Assembly (NCBI GenBank): GCA_964034945.1
Contig: OZ035961.1
Location: 74,588,188 to 74,652,187, forward strand
Direction of reading: 5' to 3'
DNA from: Chrysopilus asiliformis
Taxonomy: Eukaryota > Arthropoda > Insecta > Diptera > Rhagionidae
Length of the DNA stretch: 64,000 nt
Under the pieces are notes generated by a model, which made no database searches, was not told the DNA's origin, and saw only the letters and a program-made list of their open reading frames with translations. Numbering within the stretch: position 1 is the first letter of the stretch; each line of letters begins with the position of its first letter. This document shows, one piece after another, positions 1 through 10,610 of the stretch. The position numbers were made by a program, and so were the translations under genes.

Positions 1-2
1 CA

Positions 3-215
3 TCAGACGAAAACCCTAGTGTACAGGAAGCAGCATCTGAAATTGTAACAGACGAAAAAGTTTTCGAAGCCTTCCAGGTTATCAGAAAGAATGTCACTCT
101 TCAAGGTGATGAAAACATGTTTGCTCAGACATTGTCATTGACTACAAAAATCGAAAAAGAAATTGCTTTCAACAAAACCCGGCAAACTAAAATTTCCGAA
201 TTTTTCAATATCTGA
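3..215 (+). pseudogene. pogo/Tigger transposase C-terminus (5' part outside window)
   Basis: An open frame enters from the left edge and ends at TGA 213-215, giving the last 70 residues of a protein. The tail is acidic and ends in QTKISEFFNI. This fits the C-terminus of pogo/Tigger transposases (Tc1/mariner superfamily, CENP-B-like DNA-binding plus DDE domain), which sit in the nucleus and cut and paste their own element. The QxxIxxFF motif in the last ten residues matches the PCNA-interacting (PIP) box consensus, a feature known for the Drosophila pogo transposase. DNA-binding and catalytic parts lie upstream of the window, so intactness cannot be judged. The assignment rests on the tail motif and on pogo-like terminal sequence 180 bp downstream; a host pogo-derived gene is a less likely alternative. 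Confidence 0.55.
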
Positions 216-469
216 TTTTGTGATTTCTGTATGACCATAGCTTTTCCTATAATTTGTTCACCAAAAATGCTTTGGAAGCAATTTTAATTTTTTTTTGTTT
301 TTATTATCGGAAAATTTGTTTTTTAGTATGGAAATTAAATTTACAGTATCAATAAAAGAAAATAATACGTAAAAGTGAAATTTTTTCAGTTCACTTGTAT
401 AAGCCGGAAACCTGTCTAACCCGAATAAATTTCCCGGTCCCGTGCGAGTCCGGCTTATACAGGGGGCAT
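216..469 (+). mobile_element. 3' flank and terminal region of the pogo/Tigger element
   Basis: Downstream of the stop codon lies AT-rich untranslated sequence, then an 11-bp inverted repeat, GTATAAGCCGG at 397-407 and CCGGCTTATAC at 450-460. Paired CCGGCTTATAC motifs are typical of the termini and subtermini of Tigger-like elements. The exact end cannot be fixed because a second element starts at 473 and the matching left terminus is outside the window. Confidence 0.45.
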
Positions 470-472
470 ATT

Positions 473-1440
473 GCGGATCTCGAACAAACACTAGTACGAT
501 CGAGAAACCATGAATTGGTATTGCCTATCTCGATTTTGTGCTCGACATTGCATACCAATTTCTCGAAATTTAAAAGTAGTCGAAACAACATTTTTTTGCA
601 TAAATATCGCAATATTCACATTTCCAAAGAAAAAAAGTGGGTGCTGGCTTTTAAAAATACCTAAAAACCACAAAAAATGTTGTTTCGAAAGTAATAATTT
701 TTTACTGAACGCACATACATAGAATAATACAAAATTCTGTTATTAGTGGTTTTTTATAAAACCCAAATAAATATTTAAAGGGTTTTGTAGCATACCACTT
801 GAAAGAATTTATCCGCATAAAGCAAAAAAATGCGAAAAACTTAAAAATATATAATGCATTTGAAATTTCCCACAAATTTCCCTTGGGCTCGTTCGGTTTC
901 TCGAATTTAATGCCTGATTGCCTATCTCGAAAATCGAAAGCAGGTCTTGTGCTTTCGAGACGGCAGTTGTGGTTTTAAATTTTCAGCTCGTTTCTTTAAA
1001 AGCGGTAAGTTCTTCATAATAATGTTAAAAAAAATAAGCATTGTTATAAGCATTGTGTTTTCTAGTAAAATGAGTGAAGAAAAAAAGAAAAAGACGCCGG
1101 TTCTAACAAATAGAGAACAATTGAAAATTATTGTCAAATTTATGGAGCAATACTATTTCAAGCGGATTGCTGTTATATCTTAACGTTTTTTTTTTGTATT
1201 TGTTTATCGCTTTTGCTCGAATCATCAAAAAAAATGTTCGGAAGAAACATTTTACTGAATAAAGTTGAACAATTAAATGCAACTTTTCACTTTAACACCA
1301 CAAAAATAAATAAAAATTATCTGTCAAAAATATTTCCCTTGGGAAAATCTCGAAATTATCATGTTCGAGATACGTAATTCCATTGTCTCTCGAAATAGAA
1401 GTTGCCTTTCGAATTCGCTGGTCTCGTTTTTCGAGATCCC
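473..1440. mobile_element. non-autonomous DNA transposon with TCTCGA motif clusters
   Basis: The left edge reads GCGGATCTCGAA and the right edge ends TTCGAGATCCC, which are inverted copies. ATT flanks both sides (470-472 and 1441-1443), a possible 3-bp target duplication. Clusters of TCTCGA/TCGAGA occur at 476-570, 890-960 and 1346-1440, as expected for subterminal transposase-binding repeats. No convincing coding region is present. The 3-bp duplication would suit a PIF/Harbinger-type element, but superfamily is uncertain. Confidence 0.45.
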
Positions 1441-1662
1441 ATTAAAGGAGGAAATGTAGAACATTTTATGTTTTAAATTTCGTAATATTCAATTTTTCCC
1501 AAAAGCGAATCGTTTTTGACAAATTTTCAAAAAACTGTAATGTGTATCATTAGGATGTCGCTAGGTCAACGCGTGCTCGAGTTATTTAAGATACGTGAAA
1601 CGGGCAGACCGACAGACCGATGCACAGACATTCTCATAATTTAACCTAAAACGGATTTCGTA

Positions 1663-2005
1663 CACGGCAAAAAATCCTGGAGTATTTTTCAATCCAAAAA
1701 TTATATTGACGAAATCTTAATACATATTTTGGATTGGAATTTAATACATGCGAATTTTTGAAAATATTTTAGCCTTTTTTGAAGTCATATTTGAACAGTT
1801 TTTTATTATGTATCGAACTTAAGTACTTTTAACATTAATGTCTACAATTTAATAAAAATTTTAGACTTTAATACTGAATTAAACCAAAAATTAATTTATA
1901 AAAATTTCCAATCCATATTATTGGATTAGAATTTTCCATTGGATTACATATAGGTCCAGCGTAATCCAGTTTTGATTGGAATTCACTCCAAGATTTTTTG
2001 CCGTG
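1663..2005. mobile_element. MITE, CACGG termini, TA target duplication
   Basis: The 343-bp unit starts CACGGCAAAAAATC and ends GATTTTTTGCCGTG, inverted repeats continuing for about 20 bp (CTGGAGT against ACTCCAAG). TA flanks both ends (1661-1662 and 2006-2007). The interior repeats ATTGGAATT-type motifs. It is non-coding and therefore depends on a transposase made elsewhere, by TA-duplication a Tc1/mariner-type one. Confidence 0.75.
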
Positions 2006-2106
2006 TACTAATCAGAAAGTATCTATCTGCCTCCTTCCTCGAGTCGGTCTCCGTCATGAATACAATACTTTTCCTCTATAGCAGAGAAAAGTTAAAGTGT
2101 TTAGAG

Positions 2107-2548
2107 CCGTGGTTCCCAAACTTTTTCAGTTGACGCCCCCCTTGAATACTTATCAAACAGCTGACGCCCCCCCCCCTCTTTTTTGAAAACCTGTCAAACC
2201 TCCGTGGTTCTATTCTAATATTTAGAGTTAAAAATCCACACACACTTTTACTGTCCATTTCAATTATTTATTTCCCTAGTTTCTACAAAAAAAAACTGAA
2301 AAAATATAAAATTAATGTGATGAGTGACACTGTTTTTCTTTTACTAAAATCTGAATATTAGGTCTGATGTTAAGAGCACACCGGAGATCGCTTTCCAGAT
2401 TAAGTCCGCAATGCTGCTTTCTTTTTATTAGACAAGACGAGAACAATATCTTGAAATGTTAATTTCAAATTTCTTCACGACTACCGTCCGTAGCTCTAAG
2501 GGGGGCGCGGCTGAAATTGCTTCACGCCCCCCAGTTTGGAAACCACGG
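2107..2548. mobile_element. hAT-type MITE, copy 1 (inverse orientation to 13049-13452)
   Basis: The ends are CCGTGGTTCCCAAACT and an inverted counterpart ending AAACCACGG. The flanks are GTTTAGAG (2099-2106) and GTTTGGAG (2549-2556), an 8-bp duplication with one mismatch, as hAT elements make. Subterminal G/C-rich blocks (runs of CCCCCC/GGGGGG next to GACGC) stand out against the AT-rich interior. No coding sequence. The same element is present at 13049-13452 on the other strand. Confidence 0.8.
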
Positions 2549-3088
2549 GTTTGGAGTATGTTGTAATCTGATGAACAAAAAAAATTCCTCTAACTGGCCT
2601 AATATAATCCCACTGAAAATTTTATAAGGGCTTACGGCGAAGGTAAAATGGTTTTAAGGCTGTAGGTGGCGATTACAAGTACTTTGTCCACATGAAAAAA
2701 CGAGATGCCGTGTATTGAATTGAATTTGTGACTAACTATTTTGTATTAAAACCTAAAAAAACTAAACTACATACTTCATAATCATAAAAAACAATTTAAT
2801 AAAACATTGATCGTCAATTACGTATTTTTTTTGTGAAATCATAATGTTTTGAATGGCTTTTCTGCCGGCGAATTATTCAAAGCATATGCCTAAGCCTTAG
2901 CTAAGCGGAGTTAGCCTATGCATTTGTCGCTTACAAAGCATAACGGCTTTGTATATGATACGCCTAAGCACTTATTATGGGCATTATAAGCACTTTCTTT
3001 TCCACTGGAATGTTCTAATTGAATAAAATGACTACACAAGTTACGTTTCGTCAAAATAACAACGTCATAGTGTTAAAGCGGTGTGAAA
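2549..3088. other. no gene recognised
   Basis: AT-rich sequence between the hAT MITE and the mariner fragment. I see no terminal repeat or coding segment that I can defend; the mariner 5' terminal repeat is not recognisable here. Confidence 0.5.
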
Positions 3089-3905
3089 ATGTCAAGTTTT
3101 GTGCCTGAAAACGTGCATTTGCGGCACGCATTACTTTTCCTCTTTAATCAAAAGAAAAAGGCCACTGAAAGCCATCGTTTGCTGGTAGAGACTTAAGGTG
3201 ATCATGCCCGAACCATAAGAACATGTGAGACGTTGTTTCGACAATTCAAAAGTGGTGATTTCAACATCCAGGACAAAAAACGTGCTAGGAGGCCGAAAAC
3301 ATTTGAAGATGCGGAATTACAGGAATTATTGGATGAAGATTCAGCACAAACACAAAAGCAATTAGCAGAACAGTTGAATGTGAGCCGAGTAACAATTGAG
3401 CCGCTCACTGCACACATCGATTAACTCCACTTTTGAAAAACCTTAAAATTAAGTGTAAAGCAGTTCGTATAGTCATCATAACTTTTTATATTTATAATAA
3501 TTTTGCTGAATAATAAGGATTCCTGAATAATAAACGACAAAATTTTTATATTTTATAAAGAGAATTTTAGAAAACAATGCACATTATTTCATCGCATTTC
3601 TCAACTTTTTGTTTTATGGAGTTAGTCGGAGTGTGCAGTGAGCTCCTCAATTTGTGATCGATTGCAAGCGATGGGAAGATCTAAAAGTTGGGAAGATGGG
3701 TGCCACATGAATTGAATGATCGGCAATTGGAAAATTCGAAAAGTGGTTAGTGAAATGTTGCTTCAAAGGTATCAAAGGAAGTCATTTCTCCATCGAATAG
3801 TGACGGTGAAATGGATTTATTTCGAAAATCCCAAGCGAACAAAATCATGGTTATCACGTGGCGAAGCCGGCCCATCGACTGCAAGACCAAATCGCCAAAA
3901 TGTCA
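3089..3905 (+). pseudogene. mariner transposase remnant (irritans-like), split by a MITE
   Basis: The ATG at 3089 opens MSSFVPENVHLRHALL, a typical mariner N-terminus, followed by the paired helix-turn-helix region with FRQFKSGDFNIQDK and SAQTQKQLAEQLNVSR. Frame and gene are broken by TAA 3194-3196 (in VET*GDHA, where the family has Tyr). Coding is interrupted at 3398-3648 by a 251-bp MITE, then resumes with DRLQAMGR, SEMLLQRYQRKSFLHRIV, KWIYFENPKR and GPSTARPNR near 3897. The catalytic core beyond the first Asp is missing, because unrelated sequence follows from about 3905. A full mariner transposase is about 345 residues; roughly half is left. Dead element. Confidence 0.85.
3398..3648. mobile_element. 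MITE nested in the mariner, AATT duplication
   Basis: Left end GAGCCGCTCACTGCACAC and right end GTGTGCAGTGAGCTCCTC are inverted repeats. AATT occurs on both sides (3394-3397 and 3649-3652), and removing one copy plus the insert rejoins the mariner reading across RVTI-CDRLQAMG. This makes the boundaries unusually secure. Non-coding, 251 bp. A 4-bp duplication that is not TTAA does not point to one superfamily. Confidence 0.75.
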
Positions 3906-3912
3906 AATCACG

Positions 3913-4131
3913 GCATTAGATAAAATTTTTCTTCACAATAAAAAAGAACATTTAGACATTAGAAAAGATTATATAAAAAATTTAATAACTGAATCTTTAG
4001 ATAACTGTGATATTAATGTAAAAAAACTTTTTTTCACATCGAGGATGTATTTTCGTATACGTAAATCAAATAAAGAACTCTGTGAACATTCAACTACAAG
4101 AAAAAGGAAAAATAAAAGAATTATAACTTAG
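3913..4131 (+). pseudogene. P-element-like transposase C-terminal fragment
   Basis: An open frame ending at TAG 4129-4131 contains DINVKKLFFTSRMYFRIRKSN followed by a Lys/Arg-rich tail. It aligns with the last exon of the P element at 57-60 kb (DVKMLFFKCRLFF, and the sequence that follows it in the adjacent frame, RLRSLNK plus a basic tail). It lies directly after the mariner remnant with no visible boundary. I infer a relic of another, diverged P-like element. Only about 70 residues remain and no THAP or catalytic region is present nearby. Confidence 0.5.
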
Positions 4132-4469
4132 AAATTTTAGCTGTGTTTCATTTATTTTCACAAAGTGTAGTAAAAATTCACGGGCATTGTTGTTGTTTGA
4201 CTATTTTTTTTACTATTTATAAAATTAAATAATATTTATATTGCAGCAAACAGAACAAATTCCAGTTTTTACGCGAAAACAGAACAAATCTCATATCGAT
4301 GACATTTCTTTACGCTCTTGTGACGTCATGCGCAGAAGTTTACCAAAATGAAACTCGTCTTTGCGCAATCTGTTGTATTTGATTCATGAATTTAACCTAA
4401 AATTAAGCGTAGGGAAGTTTTCTCAAAATTCATCTATTTGTAGGGAAATTCCAATATTTACAAAAAAAA

Positions 4470-4800
4470 CATAACAAAAGCTATAATTGCCAATCTGGCA
4501 ATTATTGAAAACCCGTATGGTGATATGGCATTGTTCGAAGTTTAAGTGAACGGCGAATAGTTATATCAAAATTCCACTTTGAAGTCAAACTTTTCAATAA
4601 TATTTTTTTAAAGTTACTCCAATCGGATTTTGATGTATGGGAGTTTGATGTAGAATCATAGCCCAAATAATTTTTGTTCTTCGACTTTTTTGATAAGATG
4701 CACCGTTTTTGAGATATTCGCAAAAAAACGTTTTCGGGGTATTTTTCACGAATACAATACTTTATTATACTAAGAACTTCGTATAGGAAAGTAAAAATAA
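4470..4800 (+). repeat. dispersed repeat family A, long copy
   Basis: Starts with ATAACAAAAGCTATAATTGC and contains CAATCTGGCAATTATTG, ACCCGTATGGTGAT, TCCACTTTGAAGTCAAAC, GATGCACCGTTTTTGAGATA, and ends with ACAATACTTTATTATAC. Related copies lie at 7440-7545 (minus), 12352-12840, 30808-30838 and 39640-39850. Termini were not identified, so the element class is unknown. The short frames in it are not coding. Confidence 0.65.
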
Positions 4801-5199
4801 AATAACAATTTGTTATATATTTTTTAACCAGTGGGCCAAGATATCTAATGGCCGAACAAACCATGAATCAAAAATAGTTTAATGGCTAACTACAAAATGT
4901 TTTTTTTAAATGTTAACTGAAACAATTTTTTATACACTTTTTATAGTTTTGCAGTTTGTGCTCGAGGAAGCCGGTAAATAGTTGCTCTAATCAATCAACT
5001 CCACTGAAAGGCGACAAAATCAATGCTCACAGTCAATTGATTCAGTTTCAATCAGTTACCGCAAATATGATCACTTGGTGGGACCAAATTAATAGGTAGA
5101 CATTAATCAGAACGGGCTGAGATCAAGAATTCGCCAAGGTGTGGCCAAGGGTCATATCTGATTTATCCGCCTGTTTGACTTCTGGGCTACCTAGCGTAA

Positions 5200-5780
5200 A
5201 TTTTTTAGGAAAATTACAAAGAAAAAATATCTGATGTGAACAGCACATGACTTTCTTATACAAAATCTATGTTCCTGCGCGATTTACATTATGACAAATA
5301 AAATATTAGCTTATAACAAAATTTGAATTTTCCGAAATATCTCGATAACGGTAAAATATATTTAATTCTTCCTTTAACTATTTTAACGAGGGATACTTAG
5401 CAAGCAATTCGCAAAATTTTTTTTTCTTTTATTGAAGTTATCTCAAAAAGGGTAAAATATATTTTATTTATGTTTTGATTTCCCTATTTTGTTCAGATAT
5501 TGTGTAATTACCAATTCTTAAAATTTATTTTATAAAAATTCAAATAATAGAACATAAGTTCAAATAATAGGAAGTTAACACAAAAATGGTTTGGTTTAAA
5601 TAACTGGAAGTTTAAATAAAGAGTGTTCAAATAATCGAGATTTTCCTGTATAGGAAATTCTACTACTTTTGCCGTACATATTACATAAGCCTATTGAAAA
5701 TGTTTTTAGGCAAAATTAAGAGTTCGAAATTTTTCATGAATACAATACTTTATTATACCACGTATAAGAAAATAACTAGT
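5200..5780 (+). repeat. dispersed repeat family C, plus copy, with a pogo-like end inside
   Basis: The copy runs from near AACAGCACATGACTTTCTTA to ACAATACTTTATTATACC and shares both ends with the copy at 19780-20320. A second copy in opposite orientation follows at 5950-6680. Between 5520 and 5652 it holds ATTCAAATAATAG repeats ending TAATCGAGATTTTCCTG next to TA, which looks like the terminal part of a pogo/Tigger MITE. A similar fragment is at 37665-37725. Confidence 0.5.
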
Positions 5781-5949
5781 AAACGAACAAGCTACCAAAC
5801 TGTGATTCAATAGTAATTGTCTAGCCATTTAATAACATTCAAATATTTGTTAATCATTAGTTTAAGAAAAGGTGGCCCCAATCAAAAATGATCGCAACTG
5901 ATCATATGAAATTCAATTTGTTAATATATGTATGGCGTTCGGGTATATA

Positions 5950-6680
5950 GTTTTTACTTTCTTATACGAAATATGATAAATTATTGTATTCATCAAAAAT
6001 TTCGATCATTTTTTTTTTGCCTAAAAAACCTTTTCCGAGTACTCCTGAGTCGATTGTGGCATTATAATAAAAATGTCTTTCTATCAGTCTATTAGTCTGT
6101 CTGTCTGTTAGCCTGTGTACAAGATTTCTCAAAAAATAATAGAACTAGAGCCATGAAACTTTACAGGTGGGTTTGGATCTATGAATGAAAATCCGTTAAC
6201 CGGAAATAACTAAAATGGCGGCTTTTTAATAATCGCAATTTTGATTTTTGCTGAAACTATGCGTTTTTCACAAAAGTTGAAGACAGCAGAATTTCTTACA
6301 TTTTTGTTGAATATCTCAAACCGGTATCGAGATATACCATTTTTTAAATAAATCTGTTTTTTTTTCGGAAACTAACGGATTTTCGGTAATTCATTGTATG
6401 AAATGAATTGAAGAGAATAATATTTGCCACAATTTTATATTTTACTGTTATCCGCCATCTTTTACCGTTGTAGAGACATTTTCATCAAAAATTTAAAAAA
6501 TATATTTTTGAGAAGAAGAAGAATTAAAAATATTAAAATTCTCCACATTGTTGCGTTTTACTCGATATGTTTTACCATTATGGAGATATTTCAGATTTCG
6601 CAAAAAAAATCATATTTTCTTATAAGCTAATAGTACAGGAACGTTTTGTGTAAGAAAATCATATGCTGTTGATATCAGAT
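5950..6680 (-). repeat. dispersed repeat family C, inverted copy
   Basis: Reads on the minus strand as the same family as 5200-5780. Visible shared blocks are TACTTTCTTATACGAA near 5955, GTCTGTCTGTCTGTTAGCC near 6095, and CGTTAACCGGAAATAAC near 6195, which recurs as CGTTAACCGGAAGTAAC near 26402. With the plus copy it forms a large imperfect inverted repeat around about 165 bp of other sequence. The phrase TTTGAGAAAT...GACAGAC resembles non-LTR 3' tails, but no coding region is attached. Confidence 0.5.
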
Positions 6681-7107
6681 ATTTTTATTACCATTTTATT
6701 TTATTTTGTTTGATACTTAAGCAATGCCAATTGCAAAATTTTTGCTATTTACTTTTTACTACCTGTCAAAAAAAAACCTTCGATAACAAAAACTTATGAT
6801 GTAGAAAATGTATACTTTTTATGGCATTTTTTCTTGAAGACAAGCATTTATCGGAAATCGCATTTAGGAATCAAGCAAAGGAGATAGAGTAAAATGTTTG
6901 CTAAATAATTTATCTCATACCAGTATTGCGTGGGCATTCTGCGATTGATTATTTCAATATTTTCTCACGCATTAACTTTTTTTGTATTCGAAGCGAATGC
7001 AAATAAGTTGCTATTCATTTAAATAGGAAGTATTTATTTTAATTATAGTAAATAAAGTTTTCTCATTACTTCCTCTTAAGTACAAAATGGACTGCGTGAA
7101 ATCCATA
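6681..7107. other. no gene recognised
   Basis: AT-rich sequence between the inverted family C copy and the pogo-type MITE; nothing defensible seen. Confidence 0.5.
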
Positions 7108-7109
7108 TA

Positions 7110-7668
7110 CACTCATACCTCGCTTTACGGCCTAGATACGTTCCGGGAAAGTTGGCCGTAAAGCGAAAAGCCGTATAACGAATCAATTATTTTCATACAA
7201 ACCCATACAAATTCAATAGGATCCGTTCCAATTTTTTAAATAACGTAGTTTTTAGTTTAAAATGCATTTTTTTTTCTTTTTTTTTCATTTAAAAATGCTT
7301 ACATACAAAATAAAAATACATAACAAGTAATATAAGGATAACTTCAATAACAAAAAAATTCATATGTACATAAAAAGATAACTTAAAAAAAAATTAAAAA
7401 ATTCAAATGCACATGTAAAAAACCATATTTAAAATGTTTAAATCGGTTTTAATCTGATGACGAAAATGAACCGCCGTTCACTTAAATCACCATACGGGTT
7501 TTCAATAATTGCTAGATTGGCAATTATAGCTTTTGTTTTTTTTCGCATTTTTTTTTTTTGCCGTATAACGAAACATTTTGGGCCGTAAATCGAAAAAGTG
7601 CCATAATTAAAGAAGGCCGTTATAGCGAAAAGCCGTATAAAGAGCGGCCGTATAGCGAGGTATGAGTG
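7110..7668. mobile_element. pogo/Tigger-type MITE, TA duplication, carrying a family A fragment
   Basis: Starts CACTCATACCTCGCTTTACG and ends with the inverted counterpart GCGAGGTATGAGTG; TA flanks both ends (7108-7109 and 7669-7670). Inside each end GCCGTATAACG/AAGCCGTA motifs repeat, a subterminal arrangement seen in Tigger-like elements. It contains, on the minus strand at 7440-7545, a piece of dispersed family A (AAGCTATAATTGCCAATC, ACCCGTATGGTGAT). No transposase. Confidence 0.75.
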
Positions 7669-7868
7669 TACTCGTATATATAAGCCAAATACCACCTGAC
7701 TCACTGACTCGCAATGATGCCCAGTGACTATTTATGGTCATTTTGACCGATAAGATATTAAAAAAATAATTTATAATGCAATACATATTAACCGGGTTAA
7801 TAAAAATTTTAACTATATTGACAATCAATTTTTGGAAAATTTGTTTATTTACATATTTAATTTCGAAC

Positions 7869-8450
7869 CCGGCATCGCTTCTGACTCATCACAGTATTTC
7901 CCGAACAACTAAACCGATTGCCATGAAATTTTCCCTAAGGGGATAAACGGAGGGTGGGAAAGGAGTTGGTGTTTTAAAACATTAATTTTTGCCATGAAGT
8001 ATACTGTTAGGAGGCCGAAGAATCACGAATCTGATATACAATTTTCCCATCACTCTCACCAAACTGATATTGGGCGGGTTTCGGGGTCGGTGATCATGAA
8101 TCTGGTGCTTAAATTTCAAAATTTGAAACGGAAGGTCCAGTCGTTTTTCCAGTTTTTCCTAGAAAAACTATCATTAGGGGGTTTTCGGAGTCGCTGATCA
8201 CAAATCTACTGTTAGAATTTCAAAATTCGAAACTATTCCTCAAATTTCCCAAAAAATCTCATCTGGGGATTTTTGGGGTCGCCGAATCCGTATCTCACGT
8301 CTGTAAGGATAACGGAAGGAACAGAAATGTGATTATTTTTTCCGAAAAAACACCTTGGAGGTCTGGAGGTTTTTGAGAATCCAATTCTGGACTCAATAAG
8401 TCTGTAAGGATAAATCAAAGGAAAGGATATATGTATATTCGAAGACTAAA
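7869..8450 (+). repeat. dispersed repeat family B, internally repeated copy
   Basis: Contains GGAGGCCGAAGAATCACGAA, then repeated phrases GGGGTCGGTGATCATGAATC / GGAGTCGCTGATCACAAATC and TTTCAAAATTTGAAACGGAA / TTTCAAAATTCGAAACT, with GTCTGTAAGGATAA near 8304 and 8401. These match the roughly 120-bp units at 63720-64000 and, inverted, at 35430-35775. The front (CCGAACAACTAAACCGATTG near 7901) resembles the leader of such repeats. Helitron-like origin is possible but not shown. Confidence 0.5.
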
Positions 8451-9150
8451 AGGTATATATATGCCAGGTGAAAGACAGACATAATTTTTTTATTTTTATT
8501 CACACTAACCAAATACAAAATGGTTAAAAAGGAACAAATGATTATGACTTTAGAATTTTTTGACAATGAAATTTATTAAAACTAGATGAGAGCATATTTC
8601 GATGCCCCGTTAAGTTGTTTGTATAAAAGTTTTGGTGGTGTAGTAATTTACTAAACATAATACTTTGAAGTTTTCGTATTGCAGATAAGGAGCTCACACA
8701 ACTCAATCATTGTATTCCGTTGAATTTTGTCGTTTAAAAAATTATATTGAAGAGAACTCGTTAATTGAAAAATTCATGAATCCACATATCGTCGGCTAAA
8801 AGTGAAATTAATGCCAAGTCCATTTGGTATGATTTTCTAGAAGAGCAATGAAAACCTTGTTAAATCGTTTTAATTCTCTTTCAATAACTTGCAAAATCGA
8901 AATCATAAGGTAATTCTGTCACTGCTTTGGAAACATGGTTTTGAGAAAATTACGGTTAAAATTATTTCGTAAATGCTCCAAATCCGACAGCGGCATAACT
9001 TCGGCAAAACATCCGATCAACCTAATCTTTTGATGTATAAAAGTCGAGAACTAAATACGATTTGAGGTTTTCACGGTTTTGCATTATGTTTATTTTCGAA
9101 TTTTCGGTTTAAACGCGTAAAATGTTTTTAAGATAAAAAAAAATAACATA
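8451..9150. other. no gene recognised
   Basis: AT-rich stretch before the Penelope-like element. Its right part, from about 9080, may belong to the 3' end of that element because TTTCGAATTTTCGGTTTAAA recurs inverted near 10520. Confidence 0.45.
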
Positions 9151-9179
9151 ATTTATTTACGTTTCGAACATTCTGTGAT

Positions 9180-10470
9180 GTCAATGGTCGCTTGTAGACT
9201 GGAGTCACTTTCCACGCAAAGGATTTGACCGTAAATTATAACGGTGTCCAGTATCCGTAATGAAAAAGCTAGGTTGACTACAGAGAACACTTACACTATC
9301 ATCCGTTACATTCACTTTCTTAAGTGGCGGTTTCAATAGGTTTAATACAGGATTCCACGCACTTGATAATCTTAATCTATTATCACGATTACACGTTGAT
9401 CGAAGTTTTATCTCGATAGCTTCTCGTACAAAGCGTGGGTAATAACGGTTCTCCGTGGCTATCAGCTTTATCAAAGCCTGTCCAATGCCCATTAATATCC
9501 ATGACATGCTCGGCAATTGCTGAATATTCCATCTTTTTGTTTTTCACAGCCGAAAGATGTTCTTTAAGCGAGATGTCCCACTGGCCATCAGCTGCTGCAG
9601 CTGACTGATCCCGATATCAGTTGCACATGAAATCCAATGGCGCATGGCACACTGGAAAAAATGTGCAGCTGCATGTCTGGGACACAAAGCTGACCTTTTT
9701 GAACTGACCTAAATGTAACTGATATCAGGAACATGTCGGGTAGTTTCTAATGTCATTTTTGTTAGATTAAATAAAATAAAATGATAATTTTCAATATTTT
9801 TTTCGTCTGGCGGTAATAATTGTCATCAGTGGCACAGTCTATAAAGGTAGCATGACTACTCTCTAGGTTATAGGCTCTCTACTTCATATAATGTTGACTT
9901 TAAAATAATTACTTTTTGAGAACATCATAAAATTTTGACAAGTCTGTTTACCTAATAAACTTTTGAACAATCGAAAATAAATACGATGTCCATCGAACAG
10001 GAAAAATTAAACACAGGAATCGCACAAGCTGTAGGAAAAGGTAGATGCTGGTACGATTGCACAGATTCAGTTTTTTTAGCAGAGAAATAAGGAGAAGTTC
10101 TTCCTCCGAGTCCGACATTTTAACGTTTGAGGTCAGCTGATCCCAGTTCAGTGTGCCACGTCAACTGATCGAATCAGTTCCTACAGCTGGCCGACCTGAT
10201 GTCGGGATCAGTCAGCTGCAGGAGCTGACGACCAGTGGGACATCTCCCTAAGTCTTACTGCCACATTTCGTCTTGTTCGACCAACAAACGATTTACCATA
10301 ACTGCACGGAACTTCGTAAACACCGCAATTTTCGAAGGGTATACGATCTTTGGGTGATCTGAGGTACCCTCGAAGCTTGGTTGGTGGTCGATAAATAGCT
10401 TTAACACCATGTTTGCGAAGAACTTTTCCAATCCCTTTCGAAACGCTTTTCATCCCTTTTCGAAAGCCAG
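9180..10470 (-). pseudogene. Penelope-like element, GIY-YIG endonuclease part, split by a MITE
   Basis: On the minus strand, 10470 to 10246 encodes SKGIGKVLRKHGVKAIYRPP, then GVYEVPC and GKSFVGRTRRNVAVRL. This is the GIY-YIG nuclease of Penelope-like retroelements (GVY and FVG being the GIY and YIG positions). Coding resumes at 9569 with KEHLSAVKNKK, SAIAEHVMDINGHWTGFDKA and an Arg-rich tail down to about 9180. The nuclease nicks the target site for retrotransposition. The reverse transcriptase domain upstream is missing, so the copy is 5'-truncated. A 676-bp insertion separates the two parts within VRLKEH. Frames shift between sections, so it is dead. Confidence 0.75.
9570..10245. mobile_element. 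hAT-type MITE inside the Penelope-like element
   Basis: Inverted ends are GAGATGTCCCACTGGCC and CCAGTGGGACATCT, extending inward through CAGCTGACTGATCCCGA. Flanks are CTTTAAGC (9562-9569) and CCCTAAGT (10246-10253). These agree at 5 of 8 positions, as expected for an old 8-bp duplication, and removal of insert plus one copy restores the expected VRLKEHL reading of the host endonuclease. The ends are rich in CAGCTG. No coding region. Confidence 0.65.
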
Positions 10471-10489
10471 TTTTTCTTCGGTTACAGTT

Positions 10490-10610
10490 GCGACAAAGGT
10501 TTGACCTTTTCCGTTTAACCAGATTTTACGCGGTTAAGCCGAAAATTCGAAAATAATCAAAAGTCGAAAACTTTAAAAACATGCAAAAAAAAAATTTCGA
10601 TTTCTCTAAA
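10490..10610 (+). repeat. inverted piece of the Penelope-like element's 3' end
   Basis: ACGCGGTTAAGCCGAAAATT here is the inverted counterpart of AATTTTCGGTTTAAACGCGT at 9095-9120, so the truncated element is flanked by inverted copies of the same segment. Penelope-like elements often insert with partial inverted or tandem pieces of themselves. A weaker copy occurs at 17655-17680. Confidence 0.45.
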
